Shown here: one piece after another, positions 27,935 through 36,904 of the stretch
Position numbering within the stretch: the stretch's first letter is position 1
How the letters are laid out: every line of letters starts with the position of its first letter
Assembly: GCA_003388505.1 (NCBI GenBank)
Contig: QQVO01000001.1
Location: forward strand, 1 to 46,631
Origin: Planctomycetota bacterium
Lineage (GTDB): Bacteria; Planctomycetota; Planctomycetia; Planctomycetales; Planctomycetaceae
DNA length: 46,631 nt
Direction: 5' to 3'
Notes under the pieces: model-generated
Databases searched by the model: none
Told to the model about the DNA's origin: nothing
The model's input: only the letters and a program-made list of their open reading frames with translations
Position numbers and translations under genes: made by a program

Positions 27935-28693
27935 TCAAGGGGTGTGCTGCGATGAGTCGGCGGATTGTTCCGCTTCCGCTTCGCGGGCCGTGCGGACCAT
28001 GCTGACGTTCTCCAACTCACCGTCCGGATCGGCCGCCAGCGCCCGGAGGACGACGCTGATCAGTTCTTCCAGCCAGTCGCCGGGCAGCATCTGATTCGGC
28101 TTGGCGTGGTATCGCTCGAACGCGGTGAGGAACACGTCTTCGACAATGTCGGCCAGTTGCAGCCGCTCGCCGATGAGCGCCTCCAGTTCCGGATCGCGTT
28201 GCACCCACCGACCGATCCGCTTGCGCACCGGCTCCTCGTACATCAGCATGCCGTTGCGGAAGCGGGCGTAGTCACCCTCGTCGACCGCCCGCCGCAGGTC
28301 GTCGTGATCCGGAATCTGCGTCGGAATGATCTCCTGGTGTGTTCCCTTGATCTGTTTTGACCGTTCGCTCGCGTTGTCCAGATCCTGCTTATACGCGATG
28401 ACCTTGCGCAGCAGCTTGTCGACGCACTGCTTGTAGGCGGCGTACGAGTCGCGATGGCGTTCGCCGGTGAAGAGCGTGCGTCCGGGAAGAACCAAAGCGA
28501 GTTTGACGTGAAAATCACCGCTGCGGGGATGATGGATCACCGTCACGTACAGGTCCGACACCGGAAACGACTGCGTCGCGCGGTGCAACGCCTGCAGCGC
28601 CCCCTCCATCTTGCTGATCTGTTCCGCTGAGAGGCTGCAGTGCTTCGTATCCAGTTCGATGCGGAGGTTGTACGTTTCGTCGGAGTAAGGCAT
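27935..28693 (-). CDS. HPF/RaiA-like domain fused to a sigma region 2-like domain
   Basis: A 252-residue relative of the fusion at 10690-11748. Residues about 8-110 look like a ribosome hibernation factor: LRIELDTKHCSLSAEQISKM, then LYVTVIHHPRSGDFHVKLAL, VLPGRTLFTGE, and a helix CVDKLLRKVIAYKQDL. After a linker, residues about 145-225 look like sigma region 2: FRNGMLMYEEPVRKRIGRWV, then LADIVEDVFLTAFERYHAKP and an LEELISVVLRAL helix. Unlike the first copy there is no region 4, only a polar tail. The helical part could thus serve in protein contact and not in promoter recognition. The neighbours are Hsp20 and a thiamine-binding protein. The domain assignments are by reading and need structural or profile checks. 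Confidence 0.72.
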   Translation of the reverse strand: MPYSDETYNLRIELDTKHCSLSAEQISKMEGALQALHRATQSFPVSDLYVTVIHHPRSGDFHVKLALVLPGRTLFTGERHRDSYAAYKQCVDKLLRKVIAYKQDLDNASERSKQIKGTHQEIIPTQIPDHDDLRRAVDEGDYARFRNGMLMYEEPVRKRIGRWVQRDPELEALIGERLQLADIVEDVFLTAFERYHAKPNQMLPGDWLEELISVVLRALAADPDGELENVSMVRTAREAEAEQSADSSQHTP

Positions 28694-28954
28694 GAAGACT
28701 TCCTCATCAAGTCGGCCGTTGCGTTCCGAGTTGCAGGCGTCCGCCGCCGGAGGTCAACGTCCGGAGACGCATGAGGGCCCGGCAACGAGCGAGTTCCTGA
28801 AACTGAGTCGCGGCGTTAGCGCGGCCAGAGCCGGGGCCAGCCTCAGCGACAAAAAACTCCGACTCCTCAGGCCGGATCATGCGGAATTCCTTCGCTTCGC
28901 TCAGCCCCGGCCAGGCGGTACGCATGCGCAACGACATCGTGGAATGGAATTCGG

Positions 28955-29251
28955 TCAGATCGCCGCCCGGTGTTGTTCGACGCGGGCGACGGCCTCGTTC
29001 AGGGAGTGACCGCCGTCGCGGCGGTCGTCGATCATGATGTTGGTCACGATCCGCGAATGTCCTGCGCCGGCCACTGACTCGTGGCAGCGGTGGATCACGC
29101 TCATCACGTCCTGCCATTCCCCTTCGATGCTCGTGCTCGTCGGCCCGAGCTGGTAGCTCAGTCCGCTCTCGTCCAACAGGTCGACGACGCGCGCGATGTC
29201 CTCGCTCAGATGCGCGTCATCCAGCGGATAGATGCTGAATTCGGCCAACAT
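28955..29251 (-). CDS. MTH1187-family thiamine-binding protein
   Basis: A 98-residue ferredoxin-like protein of the UPF0045/MTH1187 family, which binds thiamine in the cytoplasm. The family pattern is clear: LAEFSIYPLDD, RVVDLLDESGLSYQLGPTSTSIEGEW and VMSVIHRCHESV. ATG 29251 is preceded by GGGGGGA; the longer frame to 29290 has no support. The 260 bases downstream, before the HPF-like fusion, hold no gene I can support. Confidence 0.88.
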   Translation of the reverse strand: MLAEFSIYPLDDAHLSEDIARVVDLLDESGLSYQLGPTSTSIEGEWQDVMSVIHRCHESVAGAGHSRIVTNIMIDDRRDGGHSLNEAVARVEQHRAAI

Positions 29252-29804
29252 GAATGATCCCCCCAAGTATTGCTGGATTGTGACTTTCAACAGCCAGTTG
29301 ATCGCTTTTCAAGCGCAGCGACAATCGGGATGCGTTGATAAGTGGTCTGGGGGAATCCCCGGTCACGGCGGCAGCGCAAAACAAGCACCCAGCGCGGCCT
29401 CCGGCCGCAATCAAGGTAGCCGACTCGCTCCACCGAGTCGGATGTCCACGACGTGGGATTGGCTGCACGCGAAATTTGCGCACCACACGAAGATTCTCAC
29501 CGTCAGTAGCACGGGAGACGCGGACCTTGCGTGATGGCGCGAACGGCCGGGCGACTCGACCTCTTTGACTCACAGCCTCCGCCCGATTAACCTCAACAGT
29601 GCCGTCAGCGGGAGGGCAGGCCCGTCGGGGGTTCGTGTTGCGAAGGCATCCGGTGGAGGGGAGTCCCTCATCCGCCGACCGTCGTCAATTCCAGATGCGA
29701 TCCTGACAATCCAAGCACGATGCGGGCCTTCTATTTCGACGCCGATTCCAGGCGGCGATGCAGGAGGCGTTCCTGCGGTCAAGGAGGCCCATGCCGAGGA
29801 TTCC
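29252..29804. other. intergenic region with a perfect hairpin
   Basis: About 550 bases upstream of the sensor kinase. The kinase frame is open back to 29565 but without a ribosome-binding site, so the bases are treated as non-coding. A perfect eight-base-pair inverted repeat, CCGACTCG/CGAGTCGG, lies at 29420-29441. Promoters for both neighbours must be here but cannot be placed. Confidence 0.5.
29420..29441. repeat. palindromic (REP-like) element
   Basis: CCGACTCG, a six-base loop, then CGAGTCGG. The arms are perfect and there is no T run after either arm. It is probably an interspersed palindromic repeat or cruciform site. Confidence 0.55.
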
Positions 29805-32800
29805 ATGGCCAAGAGGGCGTCAAAGAAGAAGTCCGTTCGCACTTCCGGCAAGGGCAAGCAGCGAACGAACAAGCAGCCCGCCGAAAAAAGATCCGCTCCC
29901 TCCGAATCCGCCCCCGCTCAGCCGGCGGAGACGCAGCAAGCCAACAGCCGCGCGGTGACTGCTGCTGAGAGCGACCCCGCGAAATCGGACGCCGCCGACC
30001 CGTTCTCCATCGTCGGGATCGGCGCGTCCGCCGGCGGGCTCGCCGCGCTCAAGGCGTTCTTCCAGCATGTCCCCGCCGACAGCGACCTCGCCTACGTCGT
30101 CGTCGTCCACCTGGCCCCCGAGCACGAAAGCCACCTCGCCGAACTGCTGCAGCCGCACGTCAAGATGCCGGTCCAGCAGGTCGCCGAAACGATCGCGCTC
30201 GAGAAGAACCACGTCTACGTCATCCCGCCGAACGCCAATCTCGACACGATCGACACGCACCTGCGGGTGACGGCCCTGGAGAAGGAGCGGCGGGAACGCG
30301 CCCCGATCGACCATTTCCTGCGCACGCTCGCCAAAACGCACGACGGCAGCGCCATCGGCGTCATCCTCACCGGCACCGGCAGCGACGGCACCCTCGGCCT
30401 GCGCGAAATCAAGGAGGCCGGCGGACTCTGCGTCGTCCAGGATCCCGCCGAGGCCGAGTACGACGGAATGCCCCAAAGCGCAGTCGCCACCGGAATCGTC
30501 GACCTCGTGTTGCCGGTGGATGAAATTCCCGCCGCGCTGCTGCGATTTGCCAAGACTCGTCCGCACATTCCGCTGCCTGAATCGGGCGAATCGGTCGACG
30601 GCGACGTCGCGCGGCTGTTGCAGAAGATCTTCGCCCAGGTCCGCGCCCGCAGCGGACGCGACTTCAGCCGCTATAAGCGGTCCACCATTCTCCGGCGCAT
30701 TCAACGCCGGATGCAGCTCTCCCAGATCACCGAGCTTCCCGCCTACGTCGAACTGTTGCGACAGCAGCCGGGCGAAGTCCGCACATTGGCCGACGATCTC
30801 CTCATCACCGTCACCAATTTCTTCCGCGATCCCCCCGTCTTCGAAACGCTCCAGCAGGACGTCATCCCCAGGCTCTTTGAAGGGAAAGACGAGACGGACG
30901 AAATCCGCATCTGGAGCGTCGGCTGCGCTACCGGCGAGGAGGCCTACTCGCTCGCCATCCTGCTCTTGGAGCACATCGAGAGACTCGAGCGGCCGCCCAG
31001 AGTGCAGATCTTCGCCAGCGATCTGCATGAACATTCCCTCCAGAAGGCCCGCGACGGCTTCTATCCCGGAGACATCGAGACCGACGTCTCCGCCGAGCGG
31101 ATCAAACGCTTCTTCGTCAAGGAAAACGGCGGATTCCGCATCCGCAAGGAGGTCCGCGAACTCGTCGTCTTCGCCTCGCACAACCTGCTCGGCGACCCAC
31201 CCTTCTCGCGGGTCGACCTCATCTCCTGCCGCAACGTCATGATCTACCTGCTCCGCGAAGTCCAGCGGGAGGTGGTGGAATTGTTCCACTACGCCCTGCG
31301 GCAGAACGGCTTTCTCCTGCTGGGCAATTCGGAAGCGGTCGACGTCACCGACCTGTTCCGCATCGAGCACAAGAAATCGTGCCTCTACCGCAAGCGAAAC
31401 GTTCCCGCCCCCGAGCCCCGCCTGCCGGTCTTCCCCATGACCCAGGCGAAAGTTCCGCACGAAATACCCCAACTCCGGATCTCCGACGATTCACGCAGCT
31501 ACGGAACGCTGCACCAGCAGATCGTCGAACGCTACGCCCCCCCCAGCGTGCTCGTCAGCCCCGACGACCGCATCGTCCATGTCTCCCAGCACGCCGGCCG
31601 TTATCTGCTCCATCCCGGCGGCGACCTGACCGCCAGCGTCATCCGGCTCGTCCGCGACGACCTCCGCGCCGAACTGCAGGCGGCCCTCCGTGCGGCGAGA
31701 GCACACGGTGAACCGGTCACGACGCAGCCGGTCGAGGTCCGCTTCAATGGCGAGTCGGCGGCCGTCGTGCTCCATATGCGTCCGGTCCCCGACCCGCCGC
31801 AAGATGATTTCGTCCTGATTATCTTCGACGAACTCGACGCGCGGAAGCCGCCTCACGAAGACGCTCCAGAGTCGGATGTTCCGGCGCGGCAGGCGGGCGG
31901 TGAACCGCGAGAAGAGGTTCTCGCGCGCGAATTGGCCCGCACCCGCCAGAGGCTGCAAGCGATCATCGAAGAGTACGAAACCGGCCAGGAGGAAATGCGG
32001 GCCTCCAACGAGGAGATGCAGTCCACCAACGAGGAACTTCGCTCCACGATGGAGGAACTGGAGACCAGCAAGGAGGAACTCCAGAGCATGAACGAGGAGC
32101 TGCAGACGCTCAACCAGGAGAACCGCCACAAAGTCGAAGAACTGGCCCAGCTCTCCAGCGACCTGCAGAACCTCATGGCCGCCACCGACATCGCCACACT
32201 CTTCCTCGACCGCGACCTCCGCATCCTCCGGTTTACGCCGCAAATCAGCGAACTGTTCAACGTGCGGACCACCGACCGCGGCCGGCCCCTCGCCGACTTC
32301 ACACATCGGCTCGGTTACCCGGACCTGCTCGCCGACGCCCAGGCCGTCCTGGAGCGGCTGATCCCGATCGAACGCTCCGTGCAGGCAGAAACGGGACAGT
32401 GGTTCCTCACCCGCCTGCTCCCCTACCGCAGCACCGACGACCGCATCGATGGCGTCGTCATCACCTTCGTCGACATCTCCGCCGCCAAACGCGCCGAGCA
32501 GGCGGTGCAGGAGAGCGAGCGGCGGCTCGCCCGAGAACTCCACGCCATGACCCGGCTGCACGACCTGGTCTCCGCTCTCCTCGTCTCCCCCAACGTCTCC
32601 GCTGCCCTGAACGAAGTGCTGAATGCCACGATCGACATCACCGCTGCCGACATGGGGAACGTCCAATTGCTCAACCCCGAGGAGAACACGCTCGAAATCG
32701 TCGCGCAACGAGGCTTCGGGCCCGACTTCCTCGATCACTTTCGCGTCGTCAAGTACGACGGAACGTCCGCGTGTGGACGCGTCATGCAGAGCCGGGAGCG

Positions 32801-34220
32801 CGTCGTCGTCGAGGATGTGACGACCGATCCCGGCTACGAGCCGCATCGGGAGGCCGCTGCCGCCGCCGGATTTCGAGCCGTGCAGTCCACGCCGCTGATC
32901 AGCCGCCGCGGGGAGTTGCTCGGCGTCCTCTCGACGCATTATGCCGAGCCGCGCGTGCCATCGGAATCCGAGCTGCGACTGCTCGACCTGTACACCCGGC
33001 AGGCGGCCGACTTCATCGAGATGAAACGCTCCGCCGAAGCGCTGCAGCGTCTGACGAAGTCCCTGGAAGAGCAGGTCGAGCGGCGGACCTGGGCCGTTTC
33101 GCTCATGCAGGACGTCGCCGTCATCGCCAACGAAGCCGATTCCGTCGAAGACGCGCTGCGGATGGCGCTCGAGCGGGTCGGTTCCCGGCTGAACTGGCCC
33201 GTCGGCCACGTCTTTCTCCCCCGCCGCGAAGACCCTCGAACGTTCGCCAGTGCCGGCATCTGGTATCTCTCCGAGCCCGACCGCTTTGCAGAGTTCCGCG
33301 AGGCGACGGCCGGGATGGTGGTCCGCCCGGGCGAAGGGCTGGCCGGCCGCGTCATCGCCGCCGGCGAACTCCGCTGGAGCCGCAACGTCCTCACCGACCC
33401 CGATTTCATCCACCGCGGCAACATGGCCCGGTCTGAGATCCGCGCCGCCCTCCTGCTCCCGATCCTCGTCCGCGACAAGGTCGAAGGCGTCCTGGAGTTC
33501 TTCGCCTCAGACGTCACCGAACCGGACGACGAACTGGTCAACGGACTGGCACAGCTCGGGACGCAACTTGGCCGCGTCATCGAACGGCAACGCATGAAAG
33601 AGGAGATCGCCGAGGCCAGCGCGCACGAGAACCGCGTCATCGGCCAGGAACTGCACGACACCGTCAAGCAGGAAATCGTCGGCGTCGGCATGCTGGCCGA
33701 ACAACTCGCCGCAGAACTCAAACGCACCGAGTCCCCGGGCGCCGAGATCGCCGAACGAATCGTCTCCCTCCTGCGCGAGACAAGCACTCACGTCCGGCAG
33801 GTCTCCCATACCCTGATGCCGGTCGAGGTCCAGCCCGACGACCTGGGGAACGCGCTGGCCATGCTGGCCAGGAATACGCAGCAGTTGCACCAGGTCTCCT
33901 GCCGGATCGAAGGCCCCGCCTGCGTCGTGTTGGAGAGCGCATCGATCGCCTCGCACGTGTACCGCATCGCCCGCGAGGCGGTCCAGAACGCCGTCCGCCA
34001 CGGCGGTGCCAACGAAATCCTGCTCCGCCTCACCGACGGAGACAACCTGCTTCTCGAAGTCATCGACAACGGCTGTGGATTCGGGAACACCGACAAGGCC
34101 AACGGCATGGGACTCCGCATCATCCGCTACCGGGCCAACCTGATCGGCGCAAAAGTCACGATCGAAAGCGCCCCCGGCCGCGGAACAACCGTCGCCTGTT
34201 CCGTCCCACTGCCGCGCTAG
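29805..34220 (+). CDS. CheB-CheR-PAS-GAF-GAF hybrid sensor histidine kinase
   Basis: A soluble 1471-residue signalling protein. Domains in order: a Lys/Ala-rich tail (1-65); CheB methylesterase with Ser75 in GIGASAGG, His102 and Asp194 in TGTGSDGT; CheR methyltransferase with WSVGCATGEEAYS; a PAS-like region; a long coiled coil rich in EEMQSTNEELRST-type repeats; a second PAS; a GAF near 920-1060; a second GAF near 1105-1260; a HisKA_3-type box ELHDTVKQEIVG with the phospho-His near 1284; and an HATPase with EAVQNAVRHGG, DNGCGF and GMGLRI. ATG 29805 has GAGGA before it. No response regulator or chemotaxis gene is adjacent, so its partner is elsewhere. HisKA_3 kinases with GAF pairs include DosS/DosT-like redox sensors. 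The CheB/CheR part may modify a receptor or act on the kinase itself. Confidence 0.92.
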   Translation: MAKRASKKKSVRTSGKGKQRTNKQPAEKRSAPSESAPAQPAETQQANSRAVTAAESDPAKSDAADPFSIVGIGASAGGLAALKAFFQHVPADSDLAYVVVVHLAPEHESHLAELLQPHVKMPVQQVAETIALEKNHVYVIPPNANLDTIDTHLRVTALEKERRERAPIDHFLRTLAKTHDGSAIGVILTGTGSDGTLGLREIKEAGGLCVVQDPAEAEYDGMPQSAVATGIVDLVLPVDEIPAALLRFAKTRPHIPLPESGESVDGDVARLLQKIFAQVRARSGRDFSRYKRSTILRRIQRRMQLSQITELPAYVELLRQQPGEVRTLADDLLITVTNFFRDPPVFETLQQDVIPRLFEGKDETDEIRIWSVGCATGEEAYSLAILLLEHIERLERPPRVQIFASDLHEHSLQKARDGFYPGDIETDVSAERIKRFFVKENGGFRIRKEVRELVVFASHNLLGDPPFSRVDLISCRNVMIYLLREVQREVVELFHYALRQNGFLLLGNSEAVDVTDLFRIEHKKSCLYRKRNVPAPEPRLPVFPMTQAKVPHEIPQLRISDDSRSYGTLHQQIVERYAPPSVLVSPDDRIVHVSQHAGRYLLHPGGDLTASVIRLVRDDLRAELQAALRAARAHGEPVTTQPVEVRFNGESAAVVLHMRPVPDPPQDDFVLIIFDELDARKPPHEDAPESDVPARQAGGEPREEVLARELARTRQRLQAIIEEYETGQEEMRASNEEMQSTNEELRSTMEELETSKEELQSMNEELQTLNQENRHKVEELAQLSSDLQNLMAATDIATLFLDRDLRILRFTPQISELFNVRTTDRGRPLADFTHRLGYPDLLADAQAVLERLIPIERSVQAETGQWFLTRLLPYRSTDDRIDGVVITFVDISAAKRAEQAVQESERRLARELHAMTRLHDLVSALLVSPNVSAALNEVLNATIDITAADMGNVQLLNPEENTLEIVAQRGFGPDFLDHFRVVKYDGTSACGRVMQSRERVVVEDVTTDPGYEPHREAAAAAGFRAVQSTPLISRRGELLGVLSTHYAEPRVPSESELRLLDLYTRQAADFIEMKRSAEALQRLTKSLEEQVERRTWAVSLMQDVAVIANEADSVEDALRMALERVGSRLNWPVGHVFLPRREDPRTFASAGIWYLSEPDRFAEFREATAGMVVRPGEGLAGRVIAAGELRWSRNVLTDPDFIHRGNMARSEIRAALLLPILVRDKVEGVLEFFASDVTEPDDELVNGLAQLGTQLGRVIERQRMKEEIAEASAHENRVIGQELHDTVKQEIVGVGMLAEQLAAELKRTESPGAEIAERIVSLLRETSTHVRQVSHTLMPVEVQPDDLGNALAMLARNTQQLHQVSCRIEGPACVVLESASIASHVYRIAREAVQNAVRHGGANEILLRLTDGDNLLLEVIDNGCGFGNTDKANGMGLRIIRYRANLIGAKVTIESAPGRGTTVACSVPLPR

Positions 34221-34738
34221 CCCGGAGTATTCATCGGGGATATCAGCCATGTAGGGCACGCAGCCCGGCGTGCGTCCCGCTGATCGCAGAGGCGGTTGAC
34301 GCACGCCGGCAGCGTGCGATACGGGCCAGCGCAGGAATTGGCGGAGGACGACAGACTTTCGCAGGTGAGTCGCACGGATTGGACCGACTTTCGCCGATTG
34401 CTTTCTGGCGTGTCGACGCCATGCGCGCCGGAATCGATGCGACCTCGGCGCTGCCGCCTCTTGAGGAATATCCCTCAAAATCCGTGCTGATCCGCAAAAT
34501 CTGTGTCCTGTTCGAGAATCCCCTGGGCCAGGTTTCTCACGACCGGGCCCCAGCCGAGTTGTGTGTCACTGACGGCCTTCCAGGGCCGTGCCCTCTCGTA
34601 GACCCACATCCCCCCTTCCAGCGGGGTGGGGAATCCACCGTAAGCGCTGACCGTCAATCCCCGGATAGCGCCATCGCGCCGGGCAGCCATCATGCAGCTT
34701 GACCCATCAACCGGACCAGAAGCCTGAAGGATACAAAC
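34221..34738. other. intergenic region with palindromes before sodC
   Basis: About 520 bases. It holds a large imperfect inverted repeat at 34256-34318 and a smaller hairpin TTGAGG/CCTCAA near 34460-34480. No gene is supported; open frames have no ribosome-binding sites. Confidence 0.5.
34256..34318. repeat. large imperfect inverted repeat (REP-like)
   Basis: Arms of about 20 bases, GCACGCAGCCCGGCGTGCGTC and, reversed, GACGCACGCCGGCAGCGTGC, with one or two mismatches, separated by about 20 bases. It lies just after the kinase stop. It may act as a transcription terminator by structure, or be a mobile REP element; no T run follows. Confidence 0.6.
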
Positions 34739-35326
34739 ATGCGATCCCTGAAACTCACCGCCGTCGCCCTCTCCCTGATCGGTGCATCTCTCGCCCTGGC
34801 CCAGACCCGCCAAAGCGAACGTCCCGACCTCGACCGGACGGAAGAAGAAGTGTCGATCCCCAAGGAGGCCGTCGCCGTGCTCTCGCCGACGAAGGGCAAC
34901 GACGTCGAGGGGACGCTGATCTTCCGCCAGGACGGAGACATCCTGCACGTGACCGGTGAGGTCAAGGGCCTCGAACCGGGCGAACACGGCTTCCACATCC
35001 ACGAGTTCGGCGACCTGCGTGACCCCGACGGGAAGTCGGCCGGCGGACACTTCAATCCGCATGGTGTCGCCCACGGCGGACCCGACGACGCGGAGCATCA
35101 CGCAGGCGATCTCGGCAACATCACCGCGAACGACCGCGGCGTGGCCCGCGTCGATAAGAAAGCAGAGGGACTAAAGCTCCACTTCGTCATCGGCCGCGCG
35201 ATTGTCGTCCACGGCGGAGAAGACGACTTCACCAGCCAACCCTCCGGCGACGCCGGCCCGCGCGTCGCCCTCGGAGTCATCGGCTTCGCCAACGTCGAAC
35301 ACGCGAAGGAAACAAGGGCAGAATAG
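34739..35326 (+). CDS. sodC: exported Cu/Zn superoxide dismutase
   Basis: A periplasmic or outer enzyme that turns superoxide into peroxide and oxygen. The 195 residues start with a signal peptide (cut near ASLALAQ). The metal ligands are in place: HGFHIHEFGD, GGHFNPHG, HGGPDDAEHHAGDLGN and the late GRAIVVHGGEDD. The dimer and loop residue pattern FNPHG...GDLGN is as in bacterial SodC. The two Cys that form the usual internal disulfide (after HEFGD and before GVIG) are both replaced by Leu, so the fold is stabilised another way. ATG 34739 has AAGG before it at normal spacing. It stands alone; oxidative stress control is likely but not readable. Confidence 0.9.
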   Translation: MRSLKLTAVALSLIGASLALAQTRQSERPDLDRTEEEVSIPKEAVAVLSPTKGNDVEGTLIFRQDGDILHVTGEVKGLEPGEHGFHIHEFGDLRDPDGKSAGGHFNPHGVAHGGPDDAEHHAGDLGNITANDRGVARVDKKAEGLKLHFVIGRAIVVHGGEDDFTSQPSGDAGPRVALGVIGFANVEHAKETRAE

Positions 35327-35564
35327 CGCGCTGGCAGTCCGCCTTGGGAAGGTCATTCTGCGAAACCCACATAGACGTCCGCACTGCCGATCTCGCCGCG
35401 ACGTGTGGCGCCGTCCCGCAGCTTGAGGCTAATTCCCTGCCCGCTCTGTCCCCCAAAGACATTGCGCTTCAAAACATCGTCGCCAAGTACGGGTCGAGTT
35501 GTCACTGAGTGAACCGGGAGCTGTGGCAGCCGGTAATTCGGCATGGCAAAAGGCGAATCAGGAC

Positions 35565-35789
35565 ATGAAAGCTCAATGCACGCTCACCCAGTCGCCAGAC
35601 GGCACCTGGAGAATCCACCATGCCGGTTCGACACTTGGCGACGTAGAAGTGACCGGTCGCACCCGTGACGAAGCGCTCACAAAGATGCAACGAGAACTGC
35701 AATACCGGCTGGAACTGTGCCCTTGCAGCGGTCAGTCCCTGGGCACCGTGGAGCTACAGGTAAACAGCGTCGGCAATTCAGAGCAATAG
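35565..35789 (+). CDS. small unknown protein, 74 residues
   Basis: A 74-residue acidic to neutral protein, MKAQCTLTQSPDGTWRIHHAG at the start, followed by VTGRTRDEALTKMQRELQYRLE and CPCSGQSLGTVELQV. The alternating strand-strand-helix-strand layout resembles the antitoxin HicB-like or double-stranded-RNA-binding-like small folds, but I do not claim either. ATG 35565 is preceded by AATCAGGAC; the frame is open to a TTG at 35499. The stop is 13 bases before the exchanger, so the two are probably co-transcribed. Confidence 0.6.
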   Translation: MKAQCTLTQSPDGTWRIHHAGSTLGDVEVTGRTRDEALTKMQRELQYRLELCPCSGQSLGTVELQVNSVGNSEQ

Positions 35790-35802
35790 TCTCAGACAAG
35801 TG

Positions 35803-36894
35803 ATGCTAGCGATCGGCTTCATCATCATCGGCTTGATCGCACTCGTCATCGGCGGCGAGCTGCTCGTGCGAGGAGCCTCTCGTCTCGCTGCGGTCGTCGG
35901 CATCTCTCCGCTGGTCATCGGGCTGACAGTCGTAGCCTTCGGCACAAGCGCGCCAGAGCTCGCTGTTTCGATCAAAGCAACGCTCTCTGGTCAGACCGAC
36001 ATCGCGGTGGGCAACGTCGTCGGCAGTAGCATCTTCAATGTGTTGTTCATCCTGGGCGTCTCAGCCTTGATTTCACCACTGATTGTGTCCAGCCAACTGG
36101 TGCGGATCGAGGTTCCGTTGATGGTGGCTGCATCCGTCGCGGCGCTGCTTCTCGGAATGGACGGTGCAATCAATCGGATCGAAGGAGTGGGGCTGTTTGC
36201 CACATTGATCTGTTACACGGCCTGGACGGTAGTAAAGAGCCGTAATGAGAGCGAGAAAGTGAAGGGCGAATTTGAGCAGGAGTTCGCCACGAAACCGAAG
36301 CCCACATTGAGCCAGATCGGACTGCAAATCTCATTGATCGCTGGCGGCTTCCTCCTGCTCACTTTCGGCGCCCGATGGCTTGTCGACGGCTCGGTGACGA
36401 TCGCACGTTGGGCCGGGATGAGTGAATTGCTGATCGGATTGACGATCGTGGCCGTCGGGACATCGCTCCCCGAGGTTGCTACGTCTGTGTTGGCGAGCTT
36501 CCGTGGGGAACGAGAGATTGCCGTGGGCAACGTCGTCGGCAGCAACATCTTCAACATCCTCTGCGTGCTGGGGCTGACGGCCACTGTCGTGCCGGGCGGT
36601 GTCGAGGTTTCCGACACGGCGCTTCGCCTCGACCTGCCGGTCGTGATTGCGGTATCGGTCGCCTGCCTGCCGATTTTCTTTACCGGTCACCTGATCGCTC
36701 GCTGGGAAGGTGCATTGTTTCTTGGCTATTACGTCGCCTACACAACTTACCTGGTTTCGGCGGCCACAATTCCATCGATCAGCCGGACGTTTGGATTCGT
36801 CATGGTGGGCTTCGTCGTGCCGCTGACAGTGATTACTCTGGTCCTGGGTGTGGTGCGTTCACTCGGAAAGGCCAAGCATGGCGAATCGAAGTGA
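35803..36894 (+). CDS. Ca2+/cation antiporter (CaCA family, YrbG-like)
   Basis: An inner-membrane exchanger of about 363 residues, likely Na+/Ca2+ or H+/Ca2+. It has two inverted repeats of five helices each, with the family alpha-repeat motifs VVAFGTSAPELAVS and NVVGSSIFN in the first half and VVAVGTSLPEVATS and NVVGSNIFN in the second. The acidic Glu of each PE motif is the ion-binding residue. A hydrophilic loop (KSRNESEKVKGEFEQEF) separates the halves. The start is ATG 35803 or GTG 35800. It is followed after ten bases by the broken gene at 36905. Confidence 0.92.
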   Translation: MLAIGFIIIGLIALVIGGELLVRGASRLAAVVGISPLVIGLTVVAFGTSAPELAVSIKATLSGQTDIAVGNVVGSSIFNVLFILGVSALISPLIVSSQLVRIEVPLMVAASVAALLLGMDGAINRIEGVGLFATLICYTAWTVVKSRNESEKVKGEFEQEFATKPKPTLSQIGLQISLIAGGFLLLTFGARWLVDGSVTIARWAGMSELLIGLTIVAVGTSLPEVATSVLASFRGEREIAVGNVVGSNIFNILCVLGLTATVVPGGVEVSDTALRLDLPVVIAVSVACLPIFFTGHLIARWEGALFLGYYVAYTTYLVSAATIPSISRTFGFVMVGFVVPLTVITLVLGVVRSLGKAKHGESK

Positions 36895-36904
36895 GTGAGC
36901 AATT

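Noticed and set aside
29820-33413. Long minus-strand frames (550 and 640 codons) opposite the kinase
   Set aside because: They mirror the third-position C bias of the kinase and have low-complexity acidic sequence.
35353-35544. 63-residue minus-strand frame between sodC and the small protein
   Set aside because: The end is somewhat protein-like but there is no ribosome-binding site or family match; it might be a gene remnant and is not called.
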